Shown: positions 49,506 to 57,467 of the stretch, piece by piece
Position numbering within the stretch: position 1 is the first letter of the stretch
How the letters are laid out: each line of letters begins with the position of its first letter
DNA from: Dechloromonas hankyongensis
GTDB lineage: Bacteria > Pseudomonadota > Gammaproteobacteria > Burkholderiales > Rhodocyclaceae
Length of the DNA: 64,000 nucleotides
NCBI RefSeq assembly: GCF_022012295.1
Contig: NZ_JAKLTN010000006.1
Span: 1 to 64,000, forward strand
Direction of reading: 5' to 3'
The notes under the pieces: generated by a model
The model's input: the letters and a program-made list of their open reading frames with translations, nothing else
Told to the model about the DNA's origin: nothing
Database searches by the model: none
Translations under genes and position numbers: made by a program

Positions 49506-49856
49506 ATGCCCTCCGGAATCACGATGCAGTCCGGTTGGCCAGTGCTGAAAGGAGCGCCGCTGTTGCTGGCGCTCCTTTCTTTTTCTGCCGCGGCGCAGAC
49601 GGTTGCCGAGGTGACCATCGCCGGCTACCAGTTTCAGCCGGCCGAGGTCAGCATCAAGGTCGGCGATAGCGTGCGGTGGACCAATCGCGAAAAGCGGACC
49701 AGCCATTCGGTGCTCTTCCCGGCCGAAGGCGGGCTGGAGTCCGAACGGATGTTTCCCGACGAAAGCTGGGAGCGCCGCTTCGAGCAGGCCGGACGTTACG
49801 ACTATCATTGCGGTCCGCATCCGGAAATGAAAGGTGTTGTCGTTGTCGGCGAGTAA
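49506..49856 (+). CDS. Amicyanin/plastocyanin-like cupredoxin
   Basis: A 116-residue blue copper protein with a signal peptide (GAPLLLALLSFSAAA, cleavage near residue 31). Type 1 copper ligands are visible: H67 in RTSHSVLF, and C102, H105, M108 in YHCGPHPEMKG. The C-x2-H-x2-M spacing is that of amicyanin rather than azurin. It is a likely periplasmic electron donor to NirS. The start could be the ATG at 49524. A terminator-shaped hairpin lies inside the signal-peptide coding region. Confidence 0.85.
   Translation: MPSGITMQSGWPVLKGAPLLLALLSFSAAAQTVAEVTIAGYQFQPAEVSIKVGDSVRWTNREKRTSHSVLFPAEGGLESERMFPDESWERRFEQAGRYDYHCGPHPEMKGVVVVGE
49548..49585 (+). terminator. Terminator-like hairpin inside the cupredoxin signal-peptide region
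   Basis: AAAGGAGCGCC and GGCGCTCCTTT pair perfectly (11 bp) around a 9-base loop and are followed by CTTTTTCT. It is placed 50 bases after the cytochrome stop, as a normal terminator would be, yet it is within coding sequence. Confidence 0.65.
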
Positions 49857-50160
49857 GGTCGTATGGGGTTTGTTGTTGCTGGCGACGGCCGCGTGGGCCG
49901 CGGAGCCCGATGCGCAGCGACAGAAGGAACTGGTCCATCTGGTGCGCCAGGATTGCGGCTCCTGTCACGGCATGACGCTGAAAGGCGGGCTGGGGCCGGC
50001 ACTGTTGCCGGAAACCTTGCGCGACAAGCCGGTCGAAGGACTGGTGGCGACCATTTATTATGGCCGCCCGGGAACGCCGATGCCGCCCTGGAAGCAATTC
50101 ATGTCCGAAGCCGAGGCGGCCTGGATAGTCGATAAACTGATGACGAAATTCCCCGAGTGA
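49834..50160 (+). CDS. nirC: NirC-like c-type cytochrome
   Basis: A 108-residue periplasmic cytochrome with a signal peptide (VVWGLLLLATAAWA) and a single haem motif CGSCH (C41, C44, H45). The C-terminal methionine ligand is probably in GTPMPPWKQF. Size and position between the electron donors and nirF match NirC, which is implicated in haem d1 maturation or electron donation to NirS. The start is taken as GTG 49834, overlapping the cupredoxin gene by 23 bp; nearby TTG codons are alternatives. Confidence 0.82.
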   Translation: MLSLSASKVVWGLLLLATAAWAAEPDAQRQKELVHLVRQDCGSCHGMTLKGGLGPALLPETLRDKPVEGLVATIYYGRPGTPMPPWKQFMSEAEAAWIVDKLMTKFPE

Positions 50161-50167
50161 GAATCCG

Positions 50168-51331
50168 ATGCGCCTGCTGCTGAGTCTGTTCCTCGCCCTG
50201 TTGCTCAATGCCTGTGCCGGCCCACAAGTGCGGGGTACGGGCGATCTTGGCCTGATCATCGAACGCTCGTCGGGCTACGTCACGCTGGTCAATACCACAT
50301 CGCGCCAGCCGTATGCCCGCATCGGCGGCCTGGGCGATCTGTCGCACGCCTCCGCCGTCTATTCGCGTGATGGCCGCTATGCCTTCATCTTCGGCCGCGA
50401 CGGCGGGCTGACCAAGATCGATCTGCTCGAAGCGAAAATCGTCAAGCGCGTCATCCAGTCCGGCAACGCTATCGGCGGCTCGATTTCGCAGGATGGCCGC
50501 ATCGTCGTCGCCCAGAACTACACACCGGGCGGCATCAAGGCCTTCGATGCCGAAACCCTGGAACTGCTCTCCGAAGTACCGGCCGAACATGCGCCGGGGC
50601 AATTCTCCAAGGTGGTCGGCCTGGCCGATACGGCCGGCAACAAGTTCGCCTATGCGCTGTTCGAGGGCGGCGAAATCCGCATCACCGATTTCAGCGATCC
50701 GAAACAGCCGAAGACCCAGCGCTTCCCGGCCGGCAGCCAGCCCTACGATGGCCTGGTGACGCCGGATGGGCGCTATTTCATGGCCGGCCTGTTCGGCGAG
50801 GACGGCATCGCCCTGCTCGACCTGTGGCAGCCGGAAAAGGGCGCCCGCAAGATTCTCGAAAAATACGGCCGCGGCGAGGAAAAGCTGCCGGTGTTCAAGA
50901 TGCCGCACCTGCGCGGCTGGTCGGTGGCGCAGGGCAAGGCCTACCTGCCGGCGATCGGCCGCCACGAGGTGCTGGTCGTTGATGTCGCGACCTGGAAGGA
51001 AGTCGGCCGCATTCCGGTGCGCGGCCAGCCGGTATTCGTCATGGCTCGCCCCGACGGGCGCCAGATCTGGGTCAATTTCGCCTTCCCCGACAATGGCAAG
51101 GTTGATGTCATTGATACCCTGGCCGGCCAGGTGGTGCATCGCATGGAGCCGGGAAAGGGCATCCTGCACATGGAATTCGCGCCGCGCGGCGAGAACGTCT
51201 GGCTCTCCGCGCGCGACGACAACAAGGTGGTGATCTACAACACCGAAAACTTCGCCAAGCTGGGCGAAATCCCGGCCGACAGCCCGTCCGGCATCTTCTT
51301 CACTTCGCGCGCCGCGCGCATCGGCTTCTGA
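50168..51331 (+). CDS. nirF: Haem d1 biosynthesis protein NirF
   Basis: A 387-residue periplasmic beta-propeller protein. A lipobox (LLLNAC, C16) suggests membrane anchoring, as in other NirF proteins. The body resembles the d1 domain of NirS, with SHASAVYSRDGRYAFIFGRDG and repeated propeller strands. NirF is reported to act late in haem d1 synthesis, oxidising 12,18-didecarboxysirohaem-derived intermediates. It starts 7 bp after nirC, and its stop overlaps nirDL. Confidence 0.95.
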   Translation: MRLLLSLFLALLLNACAGPQVRGTGDLGLIIERSSGYVTLVNTTSRQPYARIGGLGDLSHASAVYSRDGRYAFIFGRDGGLTKIDLLEAKIVKRVIQSGNAIGGSISQDGRIVVAQNYTPGGIKAFDAETLELLSEVPAEHAPGQFSKVVGLADTAGNKFAYALFEGGEIRITDFSDPKQPKTQRFPAGSQPYDGLVTPDGRYFMAGLFGEDGIALLDLWQPEKGARKILEKYGRGEEKLPVFKMPHLRGWSVAQGKAYLPAIGRHEVLVVDVATWKEVGRIPVRGQPVFVMARPDGRQIWVNFAFPDNGKVDVIDTLAGQVVHRMEPGKGILHMEFAPRGENVWLSARDDNKVVIYNTENFAKLGEIPADSPSGIFFTSRAARIGF

Positions 51332-52299
51332 TGGACGACACCTTAGACTTTCACCTGCTGAACGACTTTCAGCGCGATTTTCCGCTCTGCCCGGCGCCGT
51401 TTGCCGAATTGGCCTCGCGCCTGGGGGTGGCCGAAAAGCTGGTGCTCGGCCGCCTCGACAACCTGCGCCGCGAAGGCAAGATCTCGCGGGTCGGCGCCGT
51501 CTTCGCCCCCAAGCGCATCGGCGCCTCGACCCTGGCCGCCATGGCGGTGCCGCCGGAAAAACTGGAAGCGGTGGCCGCAGCGGTCAATCGCTTTCCCGAG
51601 GTCAATCACAACTACGAGCGGGAGCACCGCTACAACCTGTGGTTCGTCGTCACCGCCGCCAGCGAAGGCCGTCTGCAGGCAACGCTGGGCGCCATCGCGC
51701 AGGCCGCCGGTTATCCGCTGATGCCCTTGCCGCTGCTCGAGGAATTCCATATCGATCTCGGTTTCTCGCTGGCCGGCGAAGCGAAGAAGAATGTCGCCGC
51801 CGCCCGGCCGGTGGCGCCGGCCCAGCCCATCGGCGAGATCGAACGACGGCTGATTTCCGTGCTGCAGGAAGGCCTGCCCATGTTCATCCGGCCTTTCCAG
51901 CTGATTGCCAGCCGCGTCGGCAGTTCGGAGAGCGAAGTGCTCGGCCGTATCCGCCGGTGGCTGGAAGAGGGGGCGATCAAGCGTTTCGGCGTCGTCGTCC
52001 GCCATCACGAACTGGGCTACCGGGCCAATGCCATGCTGGTGCACGACATTCCCGACGACCGGGTCAGCGACATGGGCCGCGCCCTGGCCGAAGAGCCGGC
52101 CGTGACCCTGTGCTACCGCCGGCCGCGCTGCCTGCCGGAGTGGCCGTACAACCTGTTCTGCATGATCCATGGCCGCGAGCGCGGCGAGGTCGAGGCGACC
52201 ATCGCCGACCTGCGCCGCCGCCACGGCCTGGAAAGCTGCGCCCATGAAACCCTCTTTTCGCTGACGCGCTTCAAGCAGAACGGGGCGCGTTATGCCTGA
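51331..52299 (+). CDS. nirDL: Fused sirohaem decarboxylase subunits NirD-NirL
   Basis: A 322-residue cytoplasmic protein made of two AsnC/Lrp-like halves. The first (1-150) has a winged-helix start (DFQRDFPLCPAPFAELASRLGV) and NHNYEREHRYNLWFVV. The second (about 165-322) repeats it (LISVLQEGLPMFIRPFQLIASRVG) and ends its core with CYRRPRCLPEWPYNLFCMIHG. Together with NirG and NirH it decarboxylates sirohaem to 12,18-didecarboxysirohaem. The NirDL fusion is known in several Beta- and Gammaproteobacteria. It is coupled to nirF and overlaps nirG by 8 bp. Confidence 0.93.
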   Translation: MDDTLDFHLLNDFQRDFPLCPAPFAELASRLGVAEKLVLGRLDNLRREGKISRVGAVFAPKRIGASTLAAMAVPPEKLEAVAAAVNRFPEVNHNYEREHRYNLWFVVTAASEGRLQATLGAIAQAAGYPLMPLPLLEEFHIDLGFSLAGEAKKNVAAARPVAPAQPIGEIERRLISVLQEGLPMFIRPFQLIASRVGSSESEVLGRIRRWLEEGAIKRFGVVVRHHELGYRANAMLVHDIPDDRVSDMGRALAEEPAVTLCYRRPRCLPEWPYNLFCMIHGRERGEVEATIADLRRRHGLESCAHETLFSLTRFKQNGARYA

Positions 52300-52750
52300 A
52301 TTGTCAGCGTTGGATCGCCGGATACTGGCCACCTTGCAGGGCGATTTCCCGATTTGCGAGCAGCCCTACGCCGCGGCGGCCGCCCAGCTCGGCATCGGCG
52401 AAAGCGAGTTGCTCGAGCGCCTGCAGCAGTTGTTGGCCGACAAGGTGCTGACCCGTTTCGGGCCGATGTTCCAGATCGAGGAAATGGGCGGCGCCTTCGT
52501 GCTGGCGGCGCTGGCCGCACCGGAGGAGCGCTACGAAGAGGTGGCGAGCCAGGTTAATGCCCTGCCGCAGGTGGCCCACAACTATCGGCGCGAACACGCC
52601 TTGAACATGTGGTTCGTGCTGGCCACGGAAAGCAAAGCGGGGATAGCCGAAGCCATCGCCCGTATCGAACACGACACCGGCTTGCCGGTCTATGCCTTCC
52701 CGAAGGAACGGGAATATTTCGTCGAAATGAAGCTGGAGGCCAGGCTGTGA
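52292..52750 (+). CDS. nirG: Sirohaem decarboxylase subunit NirG
   Basis: A 152-residue AsnC/Lrp-like protein: an N-terminal winged helix (LDRRILATLQGDFPICEQPYAAAAAQLG) and a C-terminal domain with AHNYRREHALNMWFVLATE. It resembles the NirD half of the upstream fusion, which distinguishes it from NirH. It overlaps nirDL by 8 bp and nirH by 4 bp, so it is coupled on both sides. Confidence 0.9.
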   Translation: MPELSALDRRILATLQGDFPICEQPYAAAAAQLGIGESELLERLQQLLADKVLTRFGPMFQIEEMGGAFVLAALAAPEERYEEVASQVNALPQVAHNYRREHALNMWFVLATESKAGIAEAIARIEHDTGLPVYAFPKEREYFVEMKLEARL

Positions 52751-53223
52751 TCGATCAAACCGACCGCGCCCTGATTGTCGCCACCCAGGGCGGCCTGCCG
52801 CTGGTACCGCGGCCTTATGCGGCCATTGCCGAGCAGCTGGGGATCGGTGCCGACGAAGTCATGCAGCGTTTGCGCAACATGGTCGAATCCGGAGTGATAC
52901 GCCGTATCGGCGCAGTGCCCAACCACTACGCCATCGGCTGGACGGCCAATGGCATGACGGTATGGGACGTCGCCGACGAACAGGTGGACGCACTCGGCGC
53001 CGTGGTCGGCGGGCTCGATTTCGTCACTCATTGCTACCGCCGGCCGCGCGCCATGCCGGCTTGGCCGTACAACCTGTTCGCCATGGTGCATGGGGCTTCG
53101 CGTGACGAATGCGCCGCCAAGGCAGCCGAAATCCGCGCACTGCTCGGTGCTGCCTGTGGGGGCAGCGATATCTTGTATTCGACCCGTATTCTGAAGAAGT
53201 CCGGGCTACGCATCGGCAGCTAG
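52747..53223 (+). CDS. nirH: Sirohaem decarboxylase subunit NirH
   Basis: A 158-residue AsnC/Lrp-like protein beginning at GTG overlapping the nirG stop (GTGA). It has IDQTDRALIVATQGGLPLVPRP at the start and CYRRPRAMPAWPYNLFAMVHG, matching the NirL half of the fusion. It is the last gene of the cluster in this window. The expected radical-SAM haem d1 gene nirJ does not follow; a cold-shock gene does. Confidence 0.9.
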   Translation: MIDQTDRALIVATQGGLPLVPRPYAAIAEQLGIGADEVMQRLRNMVESGVIRRIGAVPNHYAIGWTANGMTVWDVADEQVDALGAVVGGLDFVTHCYRRPRAMPAWPYNLFAMVHGASRDECAAKAAEIRALLGAACGGSDILYSTRILKKSGLRIGS

Positions 53224-53316
53224 TGGTCGCGGCTATGGCCGGAAGGTGCGTGAACGCGGTTTCCGGGCACTGGCCGGTTCGGTTCGGGAAATTTTCCGGC
53301 GGGACGCGGAATTCGT

Positions 53317-53345
53317 TTGCTATCTGGGGCAATAGTGCGTATTGT
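53317..53345 (+). promoter_or_regulatory. Putative promoter of the cold-shock gene
   Basis: TTGCTA, 17 bases and TATTGT resemble a sigma-70 promoter. Initiation near 53352 would give a leader of about 140 bases, typical of cspA-type mRNAs. The rest of the 53224-53492 gap shows no other gene. Confidence 0.4.
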
Positions 53346-53492
53346 GCACTGCAGCGAATTTCAAGTAGTGTAGTCGTCTTGTTGGTTTAGTTCCCGTAGT
53401 TCTGCGGCGCCATTCCCCCCATTCTTACCTCGCCGTCTTGATCTCGCCCCACCCAGGGGCTATGCCCCGTAACTGTTTCGGAGATTCAAGAT

Positions 53493-53696
53493 ATGGCACA
53501 AGGTACCGTCAAGTGGTTTAACGATTCCAAAGGTTTTGGCTTCATCACCCCCGATGGTGGTGGCGAAGACCTGTTCGCGCATTTTTCGGCCATTCAGTCG
53601 CAAGGTTTCAAGACCCTGGCCGAAGGTCAGCGCGTCAGCTTTGAAGTGACCACCGGCCCGAAGGGCAAGCAAGCCAGCAACATCCAGGCTGCTTAA
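53493..53696 (+). CDS. Cold-shock protein, CspA family
   Basis: A 67-residue single-stranded nucleic-acid-binding OB-fold. RNP1 is KGFGFITP and RNP2 is DLFAHF; the start [11 protein letters not shown] is canonical. It follows a long non-coding leader of up to 269 bases, as expected of cold-shock mRNAs that fold into thermosensors. A terminator-like hairpin and infA follow. Confidence 0.97.
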   Translation: MAQGTVKWFNDSKGFGFITPDGGGEDLFAHFSAIQSQGFKTLAEGQRVSFEVTTGPKGKQASNIQAA

Positions 53697-53705
53697 GTTT
53701 TTGAA

Positions 53706-53729
53706 GCGGGCCCGTTCGGCGCCCGTTTT
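53706..53729 (+). terminator. Terminator after the cold-shock gene
   Basis: CGGGC and GCCCG pair across an imperfect inner stem, followed by TTTTC. It begins about 10 bases after the stop codon. Confidence 0.6.
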
Positions 53730-53733
53730 CCTC

Positions 53734-53757
53734 GTGGTCTGACGCCTGTCAGACCAC
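53734..53757 (+). promoter_or_regulatory. Perfect stem-loop in the infA leader
   Basis: GTGGTCTGAC and GTCAGACCAC pair perfectly (10 bp) around GCCT. It ends 24 bases before the infA ATG. No T-tract follows, so it may control translation or stability rather than terminate. Confidence 0.5.
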
Positions 53758-53781
53758 CTCATCCCCTGAATGGAGGCCGCC

Positions 53782-54039
53782 ATGGCCAAAGAAGAATTGC
53801 TCGAGATGCAAGGCGTCGTTTCGGACGTAATGCCCGACTCACGCTTTCTCGTCACCCTGGAAAATGGTCATTCGCTCGTTGCCTACACTGCCGGCAAGAT
53901 GCGCAAGCACCACATCCGCATTCTGGCCGGTGACAAGGTGACGCTCGAACTGTCACCGTATGACCTGAGCAAGGGGCGTATCACCTTCCGGCACATTGAG
54001 GGACGTACTCCCGTAGCACCTCGGGTCAAGCGTTTTTGA
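53782..54039 (+). CDS. infA: Translation initiation factor IF-1, second extended copy
   Basis: An 85-residue IF-1 that occupies the ribosomal A site during initiation. The core [20 protein letters not shown] through [13 protein letters not shown] aligns with the 72-residue E. coli protein. A 13-residue basic extension ([15 protein letters not shown] region) follows. Betaproteobacteria often carry such a second IF-1 away from the ribosomal-protein operon. Its position next to a cold-shock gene suggests a cold or stress role. The start at 53782 is the family start; four extra codons upstream are open. Confidence 0.93.
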   Translation: MAKEELLEMQGVVSDVMPDSRFLVTLENGHSLVAYTAGKMRKHHIRILAGDKVTLELSPYDLSKGRITFRHIEGRTPVAPRVKRF

Positions 54040-54062
54040 CCAAGGTGAAAATTGAATACTGA

Positions 54063-54239
54063 ATGAATATAGAACAAGAAAGAGCGCAGGCTCGCAAACT
54101 GTGCAAGGATTTGAGCATTACCGTATTGCCGTATGGAAATGCCTGGTGGTTGCTTGGCAATGGCATCAATCAGGTAGTTGGAGAGCTGGCAGGATTATCG
54201 CCAGACCGTCTGGGTCGATTTCTCGTAACCCAACGTTAA
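54063..54239 (+). CDS. Small hypothetical protein (58 aa)
   Basis: ATG at 54063 to TAA at 54237-54239 encodes 58 residues beginning MNIEQERAQARKLCKDLSIT and containing YGNAWWLLGNG. The hydrophobic and charged pattern looks like a small folded protein. Codon and base use are clearly less GC-rich than the neighbours, suggesting acquisition or rapid change. It follows infA by 23 bp with only a weak, distant AAGGTGA ribosome site. A terminator lies about 115 bp downstream. Family not recognised. Confidence 0.55.
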   Translation: MNIEQERAQARKLCKDLSITVLPYGNAWWLLGNGINQVVGELAGLSPDRLGRFLVTQR

Positions 54240-54353
54240 GCGTGAACTGGCACAAGCCGGAAATTCCGCCGATGTGGAGTTGTTAGCGAGCGGTCTGCGA
54301 GGTCGGTGTAGAGGCATCGCTTGCCAGATACCTTCATACCGATGAAACGAATT

Positions 54354-54381
54354 AAAAGCCCGGCACAAGCCGGGCTTTTTC
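54354..54381. terminator. Bidirectional terminator
   Basis: AAAGCCCGGC and GCCGGGCTTT pair around ACAA, with A and T tracts on the two sides. It separates the plus-strand infA group from the minus-strand GGDEF-EAL gene. Confidence 0.9.
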
Positions 54382-54446
54382 GTTGGGGGATAGTACTGAG
54401 CAGTAACCATCGGGTGGTTAGGTTACTGCGATGCGTTGAGCAAGAT

Positions 54447-57400
54447 TCAGGTATGGACCAGCGGCTGGGCGCTGCTCTCGATCTGCAACTGGTGCAGGAT
54501 GGCCAATACCTCGTCGCGGGTGGCAAGCAGCCCGGGAAGCAGGGCGCGCGCCTCGCCGGTCTTGCCGTCGCGCCAGCAGATGTCGATGGCGTCGGCAATC
54601 CGGTGCAGGCGGCGGTGCGGCGCCTCGATCGCCTGAAAGGCCGGCAGGCGTTTGCAGAAGCCGGCGCCTTCGCTGGCCAGCCATTGGCCGAACTGGCACT
54701 GGCGATAATCATGCACGCGCCGGTGCGGCGGCGCCTGATCGTGCTCGAGCGCGAAGGCTAGCTGCTCGACCCAGCTGCGATGCGCGACTTCGGCGATCAG
54801 CAAGGGATAGACCGTTTCGTCCCACTTGATGTCGCTGATCGTCCGCCATTCCGCCGGCGCTTGCCACTGCCTGGCCCAGTCGGCGAAGGCGTCGCCCGGC
54901 ATCGGTTTGGCGATGCCGAACCCCTGGGCACGGTCGCACCCGAGCTGGATCAGGAAGCGGCCGTGTTCGACGGTTTCCACGCCTTCGGCGATGACTTCGC
55001 GCTGGAAAGAGCGGGCCAGGCCGATCACGCTGCGCACGATCACCAGGTTGTGGCTGTCGTTGAGGATTTCCCGGACAAAGCTCTGGTCGATCTTGATGGT
55101 CTCGGCGGGCAGACGCTTCAAGTAAGTCAGCGACGAATAGCCGGTGCCGAAGTCGTCGAGCGCGAAGCGGATGCCCAGCTGGCGGCACTCATCGATAACG
55201 CGCGAACTCTTGACCACGTCTTCGAGGGCGGCCGTTTCGAGAATTTCCAGCTCGAGGCGATGGGCGACTTCGGGGTGCAGGTAGAGGATGGCTTTCAGCT
55301 TCTCTATAAATTCCGGCGCCTGCAACTGCCGGGCCGCGATATTGACGCTGACCGGGATGGCGAAGCCGGCCGCCTGCCACGTTTCCATCTGCTGAAGGGC
55401 GGATTCGATGACCCAGTCGCCGATCAGCTTGATCAGGTCGTCGTCCTCGATCAGCGGCAGGAAATCGACCGGCGGCAGCAGGCCGCGTTCCGGGTGCTGC
55501 CAGCGGATCAGCGCTTCGGCACCGATCACCGTGCCCTGCCGGAGATCGACCTTGGGCTGGTAGTAGAGACGGAATTCCTGGTTGTCCAGCGCCTGTTCGA
55601 TACGCAGGTAACGATCCTGGCGGCTGCGCTTGAACTTGTCCTGTTCGGTATCGAACAGGTGGCAGGAATTCTTGCCCGCCTCCTTGGCGTGGTACATCGC
55701 CTGGTCGGCGTGGCGCAACAAGGTGTCGGGGTCGGCGTCGTCGTTGGGGAACAGGGTGATGCCCATGCTGGCCGAGATGGAGATATTGCCCGGCACCTGG
55801 GTCAGTGGCGTGGAGATCAGCTGCAGGATGCGCAGCGCCGCCTCGCGGGCTTCGGCATGGCCGTCGATATCGTGCAGGAGCAGGACGAATTCGTCGCCGC
55901 CCAGGCGGGCCACGGTGTCGCCGCCACGCAGGGCACCCTGCAGGCGGCGGGCGATCTCGATCAGCACCTTGTCGCCGGTCAGGTGGCCCCAGGTATCGTT
56001 GATCGGCTTGAAACCGTCGAGATCGAGATAGCAGATGGCAATCGACGTGCCGGTGCGCCGCGCCTGGGCGATGCCCTGGCCGAGGCGGTCGGCGAGCAGG
56101 ACGCGGTTGGGCAGTTCGGTCAGGGCGTCGTAATAGGCGAGTTGGGTGAGCTGCTGTTCCTGCGCCTTGATGCGGCGGATGTCGGCGAAGACGGCGACGT
56201 AGTTGCTCAATTTGCCTTCCGCGTTACGGACGGCGGAAATCGACAGCAGTTCGGGATAGATGTCGCCGAACTTGTTGCGGTTCCAGATTTCGCCGCGCCA
56301 ACTGCCGGTTTCGCGGATGCTCTGCCACATCGCCTGGTAGAAGGCCTCGTCGTGGCGGCCGGATTTGAACATGCGCGGGCTGCGGCCGATGACTTCGTCG
56401 CGCTCCCAGCCGGTGATGCGGGTGAAGGCCGGGTTGACGTCGAGAATCATGCCGTCGGCGTCGGTCAGCGTGATGCCGTCGTGCGCGCTGCGGAAGGCGG
56501 TGGCGTGCAGCGACAGCTGCTTTTCGACGGCCAGTTGCGCGGCATAGCGGGCACTGAGTTCGCGGTGGGCGCGGCTCAGCGACTGGCGGGTGCGCTCGAG
56601 GCGGAAGATGAACCAGGCGAGAAAGGCAGCGAGCAGGATGGCCTCGGCGTAGAGCAGGCTACGGTAGCGGCCGGCCCGGGCCGATGCCTGGTCATGGGCG
56701 CGGGCGTAGTCGAGGAACAGCTTTTCCATTTGCTGGCGGCTGCCCAAGGCGACGATTTCCTGCGTCAGGCGATCAAGGTCGAGCAGGTGCTGGGTGATCT
56801 GCTCGCCGTGTACCAGCAGGTTGGCGATCGCCTCGCCGGCCGCCGCGGCCTGCGGTTGGGCGCGCAACTGCTGGACATGCCGGGCGACGCGCAGGCTGCC
56901 TTCGATGCTGGGCGTGCGTGTGAAGGCGAGCATGGCGCGGACGTAGTGCTCCGTCTGCTGGCGCAGAGCAGGCCGCAGGGTCAAGGCCGGGCGTTCGAGC
57001 AGCTCTTCGGCGGCCACCGGGAAATAGGCCTGCGAATTGCGCAATACGGCGTTCTCGCGCTTGAAGCGGTCGATCAGTTCGGCTTTGCGGCCGACGGTGC
57101 GGGCGAGATCGGCAGCCTCGCGGCCGATCGACTCGCGCGCCGCCGGATCGAGAAAGGCCGGCGGGTGCTGGATGGTGCGCACGATACTTTCGGCTTGGCC
57201 GATCCGCTCGGTCAGGGCGTCGTAGTTGCGCACCAGCTCCAGGCGGTTGGCCAGCAGTTCGCCATCGACCAGAGTGTCGATCTCGCGCAAATCGCGTAGC
57301 CGGCGGGTGTAATCGGCATGGCTCTCCGGGGAGACGGCGGCGGAGTTGACGAAGGTCCAGGTCAGCAAGGCGATGCAGAGCAGCGCGCCGAGCACGGTCC

Positions 57401-57467
57401 ACGGTCCGCTGATCCCGATATGCCATGGATTGCGGTCTTCCGGCTGGTTCAGGTCGGGCGCGTTCAT
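54447..57467 (-). CDS. Membrane DAHL-PAS-GGDEF-EAL-CZB cyclic-di-GMP signalling protein
   Basis: A 1006-residue inner-membrane protein. A first helix (about 28-46) leads into a helical periplasmic DAHL-type sensor (about 50-275, with RNYDAL and FKRENAVLRNSQAYFP), and a second helix lies near 278-296. PAS (about 320-430), GGDEF (GGDEF intact near 523) and EAL (EALIRW near 650; DDFGTGYSS, EGVET intact) follow. The C-terminus (about 890-1000) looks like a CZB zinc-binding domain: HRSW, CQFGQWL and PHRRLH. Both c-di-GMP active sites look usable. The ATG overlaps the stop of the cytochrome peroxidase gene (ATGA). Confidence 0.9.
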   Translation of the reverse strand: MNAPDLNQPEDRNPWHIGISGPWTVLGALLCIALLTWTFVNSAAVSPESHADYTRRLRDLREIDTLVDGELLANRLELVRNYDALTERIGQAESIVRTIQHPPAFLDPAARESIGREAADLARTVGRKAELIDRFKRENAVLRNSQAYFPVAAEELLERPALTLRPALRQQTEHYVRAMLAFTRTPSIEGSLRVARHVQQLRAQPQAAAAGEAIANLLVHGEQITQHLLDLDRLTQEIVALGSRQQMEKLFLDYARAHDQASARAGRYRSLLYAEAILLAAFLAWFIFRLERTRQSLSRAHRELSARYAAQLAVEKQLSLHATAFRSAHDGITLTDADGMILDVNPAFTRITGWERDEVIGRSPRMFKSGRHDEAFYQAMWQSIRETGSWRGEIWNRNKFGDIYPELLSISAVRNAEGKLSNYVAVFADIRRIKAQEQQLTQLAYYDALTELPNRVLLADRLGQGIAQARRTGTSIAICYLDLDGFKPINDTWGHLTGDKVLIEIARRLQGALRGGDTVARLGGDEFVLLLHDIDGHAEAREAALRILQLISTPLTQVPGNISISASMGITLFPNDDADPDTLLRHADQAMYHAKEAGKNSCHLFDTEQDKFKRSRQDRYLRIEQALDNQEFRLYYQPKVDLRQGTVIGAEALIRWQHPERGLLPPVDFLPLIEDDDLIKLIGDWVIESALQQMETWQAAGFAIPVSVNIAARQLQAPEFIEKLKAILYLHPEVAHRLELEILETAALEDVVKSSRVIDECRQLGIRFALDDFGTGYSSLTYLKRLPAETIKIDQSFVREILNDSHNLVIVRSVIGLARSFQREVIAEGVETVEHGRFLIQLGCDRAQGFGIAKPMPGDAFADWARQWQAPAEWRTISDIKWDETVYPLLIAEVAHRSWVEQLAFALEHDQAPPHRRVHDYRQCQFGQWLASEGAGFCKRLPAFQAIEAPHRRLHRIADAIDICWRDGKTGEARALLPGLLATRDEVLAILHQLQIESSAQPLVHT

